Shown here piece after piece: positions 18,631-26,660 of a stretch of 64,000 nt of DNA. Origin of the DNA: Croceivirga thetidis. Its GTDB lineage: Bacteria; Bacteroidota; Bacteroidia; Flavobacteriales; Flavobacteriaceae. Each line of letters opens with the position of its first letter. Positions within the stretch are counted from its first letter, which is position 1. The notes beneath the pieces were generated by a model, which was not told the DNA's origin, searched no databases, and saw only the letters and a program-made list of their open reading frames with translations. The stretch spans positions 464,280 through 528,279 of the forward strand of contig NZ_JAAWWL010000002.1 of NCBI RefSeq assembly GCF_012272815.1, given 5' to 3'. The position numbers and the translations under genes are program-made.

Positions 18631-19292
18631 TAGTCCAGTTGCTTTTTATAGCGGTTCCGTCCCATATTAAAAATCCCCATTTTGATTCCGATGCCACCTG
18701 AGAAACCATTGATTCGGTCAATCGGACTGTCTGTCAATTCAATTTTACTAGAGAATCGATAACGTACCCCAGCTTCTAATTGCACAAAACGTGAAATATT
18801 AAAAAGAGCGCTAACTCCTGGTTCCAGTACAAAAACAGCATCTAAATCGTCTTCATCTGGATCAAAATCATCACTTTCTATAAAATCACGATCAGCATAA
18901 CCAACGGCCCCACCACCAATAAATACAGGGAAGGAAAGACTGACCAATGACTTCCCGAAAAAAATAGGTTCCAAATGAAAGCCGGCATAACCTGCAAATA
19001 GGTCATCATTTTGCCCACTTCGTGGATTGAAAATATTTTGAGCGGAATATAGACCTCTAGCCAAGAAACCCACTTCGAATTGTTGGTTTGCGACGTAGGC
19101 TACCTTAAAGCTTCCGATATACGTTTCTTGCCCTTCAATTTCACCGTATGCCATTCCAATTCCTACGTAAACACCATGTACTACATTGCGACGGTCATTA
19201 AAGGTGATATAGTCTTCGTCATTTTGTTGGCCAAAAGTGAAAAGGCCACAGAATAGGGTCAATAGGAGTAAGAATGTTGTTTGATTGTTCAT
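18630..19292 (-). CDS. exported outer-membrane beta-barrel-like protein
   Basis: A 220-residue protein from ATG 19292, where MNNQTTFLLLLTLFCGLFTFGQ gives a clear signal peptide; a frame extension upstream to 19343 adds no signal and is rejected. After cleavage the sequence alternates beta strands with glycine and aromatic residues (VYVGIGMAYGEI, SFPVFIGGGAVGYAD, LEAGVRYRFSSKIEL), typical of small outer-membrane barrels. An acidic loop ESDDFDPDEDDLD lies near the middle. It is in the ECF sigma operon; family not identified. Confidence 0.75.
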   Translation of the reverse strand: MNNQTTFLLLLTLFCGLFTFGQQNDEDYITFNDRRNVVHGVYVGIGMAYGEIEGQETYIGSFKVAYVANQQFEVGFLARGLYSAQNIFNPRSGQNDDLFAGYAGFHLEPIFFGKSLVSLSFPVFIGGGAVGYADRDFIESDDFDPDEDDLDAVFVLEPGVSALFNISRFVQLEAGVRYRFSSKIELTDSPIDRINGFSGGIGIKMGIFNMGRNRYKKQLD

Positions 19293-19357
19293 TTTTCTAG
19301 ATTGATTTTCTTTAAGGACAATTGAATTTTTCAAGGGTTGCATTTCTTTTGACTTTT

Positions 19358-20443
19358 TTAATCGTTTATTGTTACAATTCCCTTGATGCCATTTATGGAT
19401 ATTAGTCCGGTCTCGGACTCACCATAGGTCGCTCTTATTTCACGTAATCGCTTTCCTTTGTCCAGTACCTTTGAATCTACATTTTTAAAAGACTTTGGTA
19501 ATCGGACCACCCCTTGTTCCAAAGTGGCTTCAAAACGATGTGCAAAGTCTTTTACCGTAAGATTGATATCTGAAGATTCTTGTTCAATATTGATTTCATT
19601 GGTTTCCTCTGAAATTTGGCGTACCCAGAAATCTGAAATTTTTAAGGTCAAATCAACATCTTGTGCAAGCTGTTCCAGATGAAGTGTCGAAAATTTTAAG
19701 TCGCCATAAATGTTGCCCACTTCATCAATGGAAATATCATCCTTGTTTGAATAGATTTCAAAAGAATTCACCTGGCCCAAGCTCATCTCGGTGCCACTAC
19801 TGTTAAGACGAAGGCTTTTGGCATCTTGCATATCCAACTCCCCATTTTTGAGGTTTAGACTTGCATAATTCAGGTTGCGGGCCTTTATTTTTCCAAATTT
19901 TAAAATGATATCGGCCTTGCCCAAATCCTCATTTATCCAAAGGTCTCCATGTTCAATTAAAGTTCTCAATTCACCGCTCCAATCCTCCAACACCACATCA
20001 CCAAAACGATTGGTTATCTTAAGTTTTGCTTTTTTAGGAAGGAACACTTCGTAATCAATTTGTACCCGGCTGCGGTCCACGTCAATTGGATTGGTTCGAT
20101 TAAAAAAATCGGCGAACCAACCTGTGTTTTTGTTCGCTATTTTGGAAACAATGGAAATATATCCAGTACTTGACTTGATTTCAGGATTGATGCGTCCCAA
20201 CAAATCTTTGGCAGTATCATACTTGCGGTGATTTACCTTGATATCGATTTTCACGGAAACTTTGTCTTGGTCCCAACCGGTAACACTAATATTGCCGTAC
20301 TTGTTCTCTAGTATCAGTTCTCCGCCATGAGTTAGGGGAAAATTTCGCTCAACCATCTTGGATACGCGCTCTTGGGCTGTACTGAATTGCACCGAAAGTA
20401 GCATAAAAACTGCTCCAAGAATTGTTCTATAAAGTGTAGCCAT
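19358..20443 (-). CDS. exported adhesin-like beta-helix protein (DUF4097-like)
   Basis: A protein of about 361 residues starting at ATG 20443 (MATLYRTILGAVFMLLSVQFSTAQ, a signal peptide). Longer frames reach 20527 but run into the upstream gene. The mature part begins with FPLTHGGELILENKYGNISVTGWDQDKVSVKI, the usual start of exported DUF4097/adhesin-like solenoids, followed by short regular beta rungs. It overlaps the anti-sigma-like gene by 17 bases. Probably periplasmic or surface-located and part of the envelope response controlled by the ECF sigma. Confidence 0.75.
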   Translation of the reverse strand: MATLYRTILGAVFMLLSVQFSTAQERVSKMVERNFPLTHGGELILENKYGNISVTGWDQDKVSVKIDIKVNHRKYDTAKDLLGRINPEIKSSTGYISIVSKIANKNTGWFADFFNRTNPIDVDRSRVQIDYEVFLPKKAKLKITNRFGDVVLEDWSGELRTLIEHGDLWINEDLGKADIILKFGKIKARNLNYASLNLKNGELDMQDAKSLRLNSSGTEMSLGQVNSFEIYSNKDDISIDEVGNIYGDLKFSTLHLEQLAQDVDLTLKISDFWVRQISEETNEINIEQESSDINLTVKDFAHRFEATLEQGVVRLPKSFKNVDSKVLDKGKRLREIRATYGESETGLISINGIKGIVTIND

Positions 20444-20966
20444 AATCTTCATCGGATTTTTTAGCATCGTTAATTTGTCGTAATAACTTCTCAATGAGCT
20501 CAATACGCTTTTTGTAATTGGCCACAATAGCCTCTAACACCCGCTCATTGTCAAGATTGTTTCGCATTTCTTCGCGAAGGGTCTCATATTCGGAATCGAG
20601 TTCATCCATAAAGGACAAAAACTCAGCCTTATCGGTTTCGGAAAGGTTTGGATTGTTTTGTACTAGTTGTACCTGATAGGAAACTAGCCCCTTGTAGTGC
20701 ATATCTATCTCCAACAATTCTTTAGACACGTATTGCGTATCTGTAGCACTCCCATCGTAAATAGACAGGCCAATAAAACTGGCAATACCCAAAAGCAATA
20801 CAATACTCGCTGCAATGCGAAGCATTGGCCGTTTCCATAGCGGAATGACCTTTGGTTCCGTTTTTTGGAGTTCAGCCGAGATATTTGCCCAAAGCTTGGA
20901 GCGGTCCGCTTTCTCCGTATCAAACTGAGCAGTATTTTCTCGAATATGTTTTTCAAAATTGTCCAT
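20427..20966 (-). CDS. membrane anti-sigma-like protein
   Basis: A 179-residue protein with a short cytoplasmic N-terminal part (about 1-48), one membrane helix (about 49-69, LRIAASIVLLLGIASFIGLSI) and an extracytoplasmic helical domain. The downstream half is a long amphipathic coiled coil (about 120-170). The arrangement, directly behind an ECF sigma gene with a one-base overlap, is that of an anti-sigma factor, but no canonical zinc-binding anti-sigma motif is seen. It may bind the sigma factor through its N-terminus. Confidence 0.7.
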   Translation of the reverse strand: MDNFEKHIRENTAQFDTEKADRSKLWANISAELQKTEPKVIPLWKRPMLRIAASIVLLLGIASFIGLSIYDGSATDTQYVSKELLEIDMHYKGLVSYQVQLVQNNPNLSETDKAEFLSFMDELDSEYETLREEMRNNLDNERVLEAIVANYKKRIELIEKLLRQINDAKKSDEDYGYTL

Positions 20967-21505
20967 TACAATTCGCTTATGATTTCCAATAATTTCTTTT
21001 TTGCCCTGTGGTATTGTGATTTTGAGGTACTGGTCGAAATGTCTAGTATTTCTCCAATTTCCACATGGTCATAACCCTCTATCAAATAGAGGTTAATAAT
21101 TTGTTTGTACCCGTCGGGCAGCTGTGCAATGCCCAATTGTACTTTTTTAATGTCCACCATTTCGCCTTCAACGGTAGTTTCATCAGCCAGATGAAACTCA
21201 TGTGGTTCAATGGGAACTACCGGTATCCGTTTTGCTTTGAGGTGGTTTATACTCTTATTAATGACAATGCGCTTGAGCCATGCCCCAAAACTGCTTTCGT
21301 ACTTAAAACTGTTCAGTTTTTTAAAGGCATCGACAAAACTGTCTTGAACAATGTCTTCAGCATCCTCTTTATTCCCCAAAAACCGCAATCCAACATTAAA
21401 CATAGCATCCACATACAGGCCATACAGCTCATACTGCGAACTGGCATTGCCGGTCTTGCATTGCTCAACCAAGCTTTGATGTGTGAATCTGATATCGGTT
21501 TCCAA
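20966..21505 (-). CDS. ECF-type RNA polymerase sigma factor
   Basis: A 179-residue sigma-70 family factor with region 2 (LYGLYVDAMFNVGLRFLGNKEDAEDIVQDSFVDAFKKL, about 27-65) and region 4 (about 120-175: QLPDGYKQIINLYLIEGYDHVEIGEILDISTSTSKSQYHRAKKKL, a helix-turn-helix). No region 1 or extended region 3, so it is of the ECF group. It heads a minus-strand operon of five further genes, all but one exported or membrane-bound, and likely directs its transcription in response to an envelope signal. Confidence 0.93.
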   Translation of the reverse strand: METDIRFTHQSLVEQCKTGNASSQYELYGLYVDAMFNVGLRFLGNKEDAEDIVQDSFVDAFKKLNSFKYESSFGAWLKRIVINKSINHLKAKRIPVVPIEPHEFHLADETTVEGEMVDIKKVQLGIAQLPDGYKQIINLYLIEGYDHVEIGEILDISTSTSKSQYHRAKKKLLEIISEL

Positions 21506-21589
21506 AAGGTTGATGTGCCTTAGTTGTAGTTAAAGACAACGGCAAAAGTAAAGGGTTGCACTAAAGAAGAAAAAAGTAGGAAGAAATGT

Positions 21590-21616
21590 AAATCGTACAT
21601 TTGAAATAAACGATTT
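21590..21616. promoter_or_regulatory. inverted repeat and -7 element upstream of the ArsR-type gene
   Basis: AAATCGT and ACGATTT face each other across 13 bases. The spacer holds TACATTTG (21596-21603), an exact TAnnTTTG -7 element. The half-site AAATAAACGAT recurs in front of the PAP2 gene, suggesting a regulator that represses its own promoter. Confidence 0.5.
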
Positions 21617-21619
21617 CTA

Positions 21620-21955
21620 ATGCGTATTCGTACCGAAGTATCCAGTGATTACATTAATGAAACGGATTATGAGCTGGCCAAAATTGCTAATGCCCTGGCA
21701 CATCCAGTAAGGGTTGCCTTGGTACGTTATCTTGCAGAAAAAAACAAAGGGAAAGGGGTCGACAATGTTACGTGTAACAAGGATTTGGTAGAACTGTTTC
21801 AGTATTCCCAGTCCACCATTTCACAACATGTGAAGATTTTGAAGGAAGCACGGCTCTTTCTTACTAAGCAGCATGAAAAGTTCACCCACTACGGATTGAA
21901 TTATAAACTGTTACAAGAGTATACTTCCAAAGTTTCCATATTAGGAGGATTATAA
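21620..21955 (+). CDS. ArsR-family winged-helix regulator
   Basis: A 111-residue small winged-helix protein. The helix-turn-helix spans about 62-85 (LVELFQYSQSTISQHVKILKEARLFLTKQ), preceded by the ArsR-type dimer helix (LAKIANALAHPVRVALVRYLAE). It contains a single cysteine (TCNKD), not a CxC metal site, so the signal is probably not arsenic-type metal binding. An operator-like repeat overlaps its own -7 element and another lies in front of the following PAP2 gene. Confidence 0.88.
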   Translation: MRIRTEVSSDYINETDYELAKIANALAHPVRVALVRYLAEKNKGKGVDNVTCNKDLVELFQYSQSTISQHVKILKEARLFLTKQHEKFTHYGLNYKLLQEYTSKVSILGGL

Positions 21956-21993
21956 TAATCAGCCAAAACACTTTCTCCGTTGCACAAATTTGA

Positions 21994-22022
21994 TAAATTC
22001 GTATATCGTAAATAAACGATAT
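21994..22022. promoter_or_regulatory. palindromic operator with -7-like element for the PAP2 gene
   Basis: ATATCGT-N6-ACGATAT (22003-22022) is a perfect 7-bp inverted repeat. It abuts TAAATTCG (21994-22001), a near match to TAnnTTTG. It contains AAATAAACGAT, also found upstream of the adjacent ArsR-type gene at 21605-21614. Confidence 0.55.
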
Positions 22023-22046
22023 GATAAAACTATAATAAACCTAATC

Positions 22047-22922
22047 ATGCAAAAATCATCACTCCTTTTTATTCTTCTTGTTAGTGGATACATCAATTCA
22101 CAAACACTCCATCCATTGGAACCGACTAAAAACCATTATTTTGACTTGCAAAAGCTTGATGCAGCTCCCAACTCTTTGCGAAGCACCCTAGATGAGCTCT
22201 CTTTTACTCCCGACCAATACAATTCAGTAGCCTTGTCATACACTTTAATGATTCCAGCTTATTTGACCAAGGCACAAATTGATGAACTAAAAAGAAGTAT
22301 GGATTTTCCAGCCAACAGTTCAAATCAGACGAGGGCAGAGCTTGATTTCCTATTGGAGTGGCAAGAAAAGCGAACTCCAGAACAAATCCATCGTACTTCA
22401 AAAGTTCTAGCACCTATAGGGTACTGGCCACATATCAATGTCAAAAAAGACCATAAGGGCTATGCCCAAAATATTGAAAACCTAATGTTTGAGTGTAGGG
22501 AAGTGCTTGGTGGAAGTTGTACAGCAGTTAATTATCCGGCAACCTTCAAATTAATGCAAGGGGTTACCACTGATATGCGAATTATGGAGTTCACCGTAAA
22601 GTATCATTTGTTACGATCTCGGCCTTATGTTTTGGAACCCAAATTGGAACCCCTACAAATTATGGGTTCGCCTTCTTTTGCAAGTGGTCATACCCTTTGG
22701 GCCTATATTCAAGCATTTACTTGGAGCGAGCTATTACCTGATAAACGCGAACAGTTTTTAGACTTGGCCTATGAAATAGGAGAGTCACGAGAAGTAATGG
22801 GAATTCACTATCCAAGTGATGAAGAAGCTGCCCGTGTATTGGCTCATGCAATGCTCACTGCTATGTGGTCAAATCCTGTATTTCAAACGGATTTAAAGGC
22901 CGCAAAGGCTGAGTGGCAATAG
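22047..22922 (+). CDS. exported PAP2/class A acid phosphatase-like protein
   Basis: A 291-residue protein starting at ATG 22047, where MQKSSLLFILLVSGYINSQ is a signal peptide. The three phosphatase signature blocks are present: KYHLLRSRPY, FASGHTLWAY, and GESREVMGIHYPSDEEAAR, matching KxxxxxxRP, SGH and SRxxxxxHxxxD. This fits a periplasmic nonspecific acid phosphatase or vanadium haloperoxidase-fold enzyme. It is 91 bases behind the ArsR-type regulator with an operator-like palindrome between them, so regulated expression is likely. Confidence 0.88.
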   Translation: MQKSSLLFILLVSGYINSQTLHPLEPTKNHYFDLQKLDAAPNSLRSTLDELSFTPDQYNSVALSYTLMIPAYLTKAQIDELKRSMDFPANSSNQTRAELDFLLEWQEKRTPEQIHRTSKVLAPIGYWPHINVKKDHKGYAQNIENLMFECREVLGGSCTAVNYPATFKLMQGVTTDMRIMEFTVKYHLLRSRPYVLEPKLEPLQIMGSPSFASGHTLWAYIQAFTWSELLPDKREQFLDLAYEIGESREVMGIHYPSDEEAARVLAHAMLTAMWSNPVFQTDLKAAKAEWQ

Positions 22923-22936
22923 GCGCACACTATTGC
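22916..22936. other. hairpin between convergent genes
   Basis: GCAATAG and CTATTGC form a 7-bp stem with a 7-base loop straddling the two stop codons of the PAP2 and DUF2855 genes. No T tract follows on either strand, so this may be a stability element instead of a terminator. Confidence 0.3.
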
Positions 22937-24030
22937 AAACGCACCATATGACCCTCTTGTGGGTCTATTTTTCCATTGAGCATTGATTTATAAACGCTTT
23001 CCAATTCTTGGGCTCCATGATGTTCTTTAACGCTCAAAGACGAACCAATGGTATTAATAAACTGTTGCCAAGCTATCCCGATCTTTTGTTGAAAACCAGC
23101 AACACCTAGTTCTTGTTGTCGTTTAGCAGCATGGTTTGGAGCGAAGAATATAGCCCCTTTTTTGGGTAATGGCTTTTCACCTTTAAGATTTTGCCAATCA
23201 ACAAGACCAACCAGACAATTGTAAACAAGGCTTTCACCCAATGTGGTCTGCAGTTGGTATTGTGTATTGTGATTACCCGTAAAGTCAACTACTACAAAGG
23301 TTTCATTGGTATTTAGTTGGTCAAGATTATCATAAGGTAATACTTTGTCATACCAACCCAAGTTCTTGACAAAATCTAAATTGGTATTAGAGGTTAATCC
23401 TACAATATTGATATTTAATCTGTGCTGTTTTTTTCGTTCAGCCAATAGAAATGCCAAGGCTTGTGCTGTTTTACTTGAAGCACTTGTAATTACGATTTGG
23501 GTTGCATTAAAGAAGTTTTCATCTACCAAATGATAATCAATCAAAAAAGAAGTGGTGAACAAGGGCCTGAAAAGGGCATTCAATGCTTCAGTTTCTGAGG
23601 TAAATGAAGGGTCGTTCGCAGTATAGGAATAAAAATTATAGACCGATGCCAGCCCTTCGCGATGTGGTGTTTTATCTGAAAATCCAAAGGGGCTAACCCT
23701 GCCAGCTGTGACTAATAGGTGTGTACCCATGGGATAGTAGCCATAAAATCGCTGACCTACTTTTACCTCTGGGTGATTTGAAACTACCACATCTGCAAAG
23801 CCCCATACTGGAATAATACCATAACCTTCTTCTGCTGGAAAGAATTGCCAATACTTCAATTGCTCTCCGAGTACGCCATAGGTGATGTTGTTGGAGGTTA
23901 ATGAGAAGGTATCAACTTCAAATAGAACTTGGTTGGGAGCCAATTCATCAGAATAGGTTTCCTCCAACACTTTGGTCTTTTGAAGGTTATTTTTATTTAC
24001 GACTAGCTTTGTGGTACTAACAATGCCCAT
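22930..24030 (-). CDS. DUF2855 family protein
   Basis: A 366-residue medium-chain-dehydrogenase-like protein recognised as DUF2855 from its N-terminal half (VLFEVDTFSLTSNNITYG, QFFPAEEGYGIIPVWGFADVV) and a second half with Rossmann-like segments (IVITSASSKTAQALAFLLAERK, VVVDFTGNH). The canonical GxGxxG nucleotide loop is poor, and the catalytic zinc ligands of alcohol dehydrogenases are absent. The reaction is unknown. It starts 12 bases after the VOC gene's coordinate block on the same strand and is the last of a three-gene minus-strand run. Confidence 0.82.
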   Translation of the reverse strand: MGIVSTTKLVVNKNNLQKTKVLEETYSDELAPNQVLFEVDTFSLTSNNITYGVLGEQLKYWQFFPAEEGYGIIPVWGFADVVVSNHPEVKVGQRFYGYYPMGTHLLVTAGRVSPFGFSDKTPHREGLASVYNFYSYTANDPSFTSETEALNALFRPLFTTSFLIDYHLVDENFFNATQIVITSASSKTAQALAFLLAERKKQHRLNINIVGLTSNTNLDFVKNLGWYDKVLPYDNLDQLNTNETFVVVDFTGNHNTQYQLQTTLGESLVYNCLVGLVDWQNLKGEKPLPKKGAIFFAPNHAAKRQQELGVAGFQQKIGIAWQQFINTIGSSLSVKEHHGAQELESVYKSMLNGKIDPQEGHMVRLQ

Positions 24031-24042
24031 GATTTTTCTAAT

Positions 24043-24543
24043 CTATTTTAAATTCAATTGCCAAGAGACACCGAATTGGTCTGTGACAAACCCAAATTTT
24101 TGACTAAAGCCATAGTTGTTCAAGGGCATAAGCACTGTTCCGTTCTCGGCAAGTCTATCGAACAAAGACTCAAGTTCAGCCTCATCCGAACAATTCACAA
24201 AATTCGAAACCGCAGGGGTAAAGTCCCATTCGTGTATTGGTGGGCTGTCACTGCACATGTAAAGGCTGCCATTTAACTGAAAAGTTGCGTACTTAATGGT
24301 GCCTTCTTTTGAAGGCATACCAGGACCCCAGCGTTCTATGTCAATCACTTTGGAATTGTCAAATAGGCTGACGTAAAAATTCATTGCCTGTTCTGCATCT
24401 TCTTTTTGAAAGGTCAAAAAGGTCAGCAATTCTCCCTTGGCCTTGTTTTCATTAGATGAGTCTGTCATTTGAGTATTGCTTTGGGCATTGGAAATCGTAA
24501 TTAGGAGTAATCCCAGGAAAAGGGTGATTGATTGTTTTTTCAT
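24043..24543 (-). CDS. exported VOC-family (PhnB-like) protein
   Basis: A 166-residue protein from ATG 24543, with signal peptide MKKQSITLFLGLLLITISNAQ; longer frames to 24705 overlap the upstream gene and are rejected. The mature part is a PhnB/3-demethylubiquinone-like VOC domain beginning LLTFLTFQKEDAEQAMNFYVSLF and ending GFVTDQFGVSWQLNL. It is similar to its neighbour at 24566 in order of motifs (WDFTPAVS versus WSFSPAVS), so the two are probably tandem paralogs, one exported and one cytoplasmic. Confidence 0.8.
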   Translation of the reverse strand: MKKQSITLFLGLLLITISNAQSNTQMTDSSNENKAKGELLTFLTFQKEDAEQAMNFYVSLFDNSKVIDIERWGPGMPSKEGTIKYATFQLNGSLYMCSDSPPIHEWDFTPAVSNFVNCSDEAELESLFDRLAENGTVLMPLNNYGFSQKFGFVTDQFGVSWQLNLK

Positions 24544-24565
24544 CTGTAGTGTTATTTTTAGTGTT

Positions 24566-24991
24566 TCATTCAGAAAGTAAAAATTGCCAATTAATGCCAT
24601 ACGAATCTTGGCACCAGCCGTATTTTTTACCAAACCCATAGTCACCCTCTTCGTAGCTGTCAAACGGTACCATGACCATTCCACCGTTTCCTGAAAGCTT
24701 GTCAAAATAACCTACTAATTCAGCCTCTGAATCTGATTCAATATAAATCGAAACAGCTGGACTAAAGCTCCAAGCATGATCATAATTGCTCTCAGAGACC
24801 ATATATTCCGTTCCATTTAAGGTGAAAATGCCAAACTTGATGAGCTCTGGGGTGCCACCACCTTCACCTTCGGTATAGGCTATGGTTTTTTTCCACTCAG
24901 AATTGGGAAAGACTGATATGTATAGATCTATGGCTTCCTTGGCCTTGCCACATTGGTCGCCAACAAAAGTGAGAAAGGTGGTTGTTTTCAT
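24566..24991 (-). CDS. VOC-family (PhnB-like) protein
   Basis: A 141-residue cytoplasmic VOC protein of the PhnB/3-demethylubiquinone-9-methyltransferase-like group: TTTFLTFVGDQCGKAKEAIDLYISVFPNS at the N-terminus, WSFSPAVSIYIESDSEAE in the middle and YGFGKKYGWCQDSYGINWQFLL at the C-terminus. The annotation 'methyltransferase' often given to this group is misleading: no SAM-binding fold is present. It is transcribed with the exported paralog 22 bases downstream. Confidence 0.85.
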   Translation of the reverse strand: MKTTTFLTFVGDQCGKAKEAIDLYISVFPNSEWKKTIAYTEGEGGGTPELIKFGIFTLNGTEYMVSESNYDHAWSFSPAVSIYIESDSEAELVGYFDKLSGNGGMVMVPFDSYEEGDYGFGKKYGWCQDSYGINWQFLLSE

Positions 24992-25048
24992 TATGGAAGG
25001 TGTTTGTTAGGAGGTGCTTTAAAGATAAGAAATCAATTCTTCCATTGC

Positions 25049-25402
25049 TTACTTCATATCATGTTGAATTCCCTCAAGTTCCATAAGGGTCAATCCATAA
25101 TCTCGAATGGTTTCAATAATAGGTATGGCCGTTTTTCCCTTTTCAGTAATAGAGTATTCCACTTTGGGTGGAACAACGGGATAGACTTTTCTATGGATAA
25201 ATCCTTCAGCCTCCAATTGCCGTAATTGACTGGTCAACATCTTATCGGTGATATGCGGAATGTCTTTTTTAAGCTCCCCAAAACGGAAAATACGTTCCTT
25301 TAAACGCCAAAGTATCGGCATCTTCCAAGTACCCCCAATGCGGTCCATGGCAAATTCAACCGGATTATAATAGACCTTGTTGTTATAGATAAAATCTGGC
25401 AT
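25049..25402 (-). CDS. HxlR-family winged-helix regulator
   Basis: A 117-residue HxlR/YodB-type regulator: PVEFAMDRIGGTWKMPILWRL, the RFGELKKDIPHITDKMLTSQLRQLEAEGFIHR helix-turn-helix and wing, then VEYSITEKGKTAI. The position usually held by a redox cysteine (CPVE) is asparagine here (NPVE), so direct thiol sensing as in YodB seems unlikely. It is divergent from the DJ-1-like gene, with a candidate palindromic operator between them, and lies beside VOC and reductase genes. Confidence 0.92.
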   Translation of the reverse strand: MPDFIYNNKVYYNPVEFAMDRIGGTWKMPILWRLKERIFRFGELKKDIPHITDKMLTSQLRQLEAEGFIHRKVYPVVPPKVEYSITEKGKTAIPIIETIRDYGLTLMELEGIQHDMK

Positions 25403-25421
25403 AACTATTTGTTTTTCAATA

Positions 25422-25443
25422 TACTTTCTAAAAAGTTAGTATC
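25422..25443. promoter_or_regulatory. candidate HxlR operator
   Basis: ATACTTTCTAAAAAGTTAGTAT contains nested inverted repeats: ACTTT-N4-AAAGT and outer ATACT/AGTAT arms. It lies in the divergent interval between the HxlR gene and the DJ-1-like gene, 20 bases upstream of the HxlR start. Confidence 0.45.
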
Positions 25444-25517
25444 GCTCTATTGGGTAAGTATATTGACTAAAGTAAGTTAATCATTCAACTTTGTTATCAC
25501 AATTAAAACAACAATAA

Positions 25518-26285
25518 ATGTCAAGTTCAATACAAGAAGTTCAAGAATACGTGCATGCCCATGGCATGCCCTTAAAAGGTAAAATCCTAATGGTGGCCAG
25601 TAGTCCAGCCCTTTCAGAACAAACGGGTTGGCTCATTGGATTTTGGGCAGCAGAATTGACCCATCCCTTACATGTTTTTCAAGAGGCGGGATATGAAGTG
25701 GAAATCGCTTCCACCGAAGGTGGCAAAATCGAAATGGATGGGTATTCAAATCCAACCGATGCAAGTGGATACTCCGCTCATGATGTTATTTCCTTGGGAT
25801 ATATGCAACTGGATTGGTTCAACGAAATCTTGGAAAACACCAAAAAGCTTAGCGATGTCAATGCTCTAGAATATGATGCCATTTTCTTGGTAGGTGGCCA
25901 AGGTCCAATGTATACCTTTCGAGGCAATAATGATTTGGAAAAATTGTTCACCGACTTCTATGAATCAGGTAAGCCCAGTGCCGCTGTCTGCCACTCTACA
26001 ACCCTGCTATTAGAGGCTGAAAAGAGTGATGGCAATCTACTCGTGGATGGTAAAACATGGACAGGTTTTGCCAATGCCGAAGAAGAGTTTGCTGACCAAG
26101 CGGTCGGTCAAAAAATCCAACCGTATTGGATAGAAGAAGAGGCACAAAAATTATCCAACACCAACTTTAAAGTGGCTGCACCATTTAGTTCGTATGCCAT
26201 ACAAGATGGCAATTTGATTACGGGACAACAACAGAACTCAGGCACCGCAGCAGCAAAAATGGTTGTGCAACAATTGTCAATTTAA
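25518..26285 (+). CDS. DJ-1/PfpI family class I glutamine amidotransferase-like protein
   Basis: A 255-residue DJ-1 superfamily protein of the Hsp31-like type. The nucleophile elbow is Cys158 followed by His159 in AAVCHSTTLLLEAE, and the conserved glutamate is near residue 46 (GFWAAELTHPLHVF). Related proteins act as glyoxalase III, chaperone or deglycase. It is divergent from the HxlR regulator and leads a three-gene run with an NTF2-like protein and an NADP-binding protein, consistent with a response to reactive carbonyls or similar stress. Confidence 0.9.
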   Translation: MSSSIQEVQEYVHAHGMPLKGKILMVASSPALSEQTGWLIGFWAAELTHPLHVFQEAGYEVEIASTEGGKIEMDGYSNPTDASGYSAHDVISLGYMQLDWFNEILENTKKLSDVNALEYDAIFLVGGQGPMYTFRGNNDLEKLFTDFYESGKPSAAVCHSTTLLLEAEKSDGNLLVDGKTWTGFANAEEEFADQAVGQKIQPYWIEEEAQKLSNTNFKVAAPFSSYAIQDGNLITGQQQNSGTAAAKMVVQQLSI

Positions 26286-26306
26286 TTTTCTTAAAAACAC
26301 CTAGTA

Positions 26307-26660
26307 ATGAGTATACAAGAAATTGCAGACCAATTAGTCGATCTATTAAGAAAAGGAAAATTTGAAGAAGCGCAGAAAACGTTATTTTCTGAAGACGCCG
26401 TCAGCAAAGAACCGTTATCATCCAATATTCCTAAGGTACACGGTTTAGAAGCCATTTTAAAGAAGGGCGAACAGTTTAGGAATAGTGTAGAGGCTTGGCA
26501 CGGTATTACGGTAAGTGACGCATTGGTAACCGACAAGTTTATAGCGATACGACTCAAAGTTGAGTTGACCTTTAAAGAACAAGAACCCTCTACCATGGAT
26601 GAACTAATTCTTTACAAGGTTAAAAAGGGAAAAGTACAACACGAACAATTTTTCTATTAA
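26307..26660 (+). CDS. NTF2/SnoaL-like protein
   Basis: A 117-residue SnoaL-type cone protein: EIADQLVDLLRKGKFEEAQKTLFSEDAVSKEP at the N-terminus, followed by a beta sheet (FIAIRLKVELTFKEQE) and a C-terminal strand KKGKVQHEQFFY. No catalytic residues can be named with confidence. It sits between the DJ-1-like and NADP-binding genes and its stop abuts the next ATG, so it belongs to the same transcript. Confidence 0.8.
   Translation: MSIQEIADQLVDLLRKGKFEEAQKTLFSEDAVSKEPLSSNIPKVHGLEAILKKGEQFRNSVEAWHGITVSDALVTDKFIAIRLKVELTFKEQEPSTMDELILYKVKKGKVQHEQFFY

Noticed and set aside
21065-21523. 152-codon plus-strand ORF opposite the ECF sigma gene
   Set aside because: Antisense shadow; the minus-strand product has full sigma region 2 and 4 motifs.
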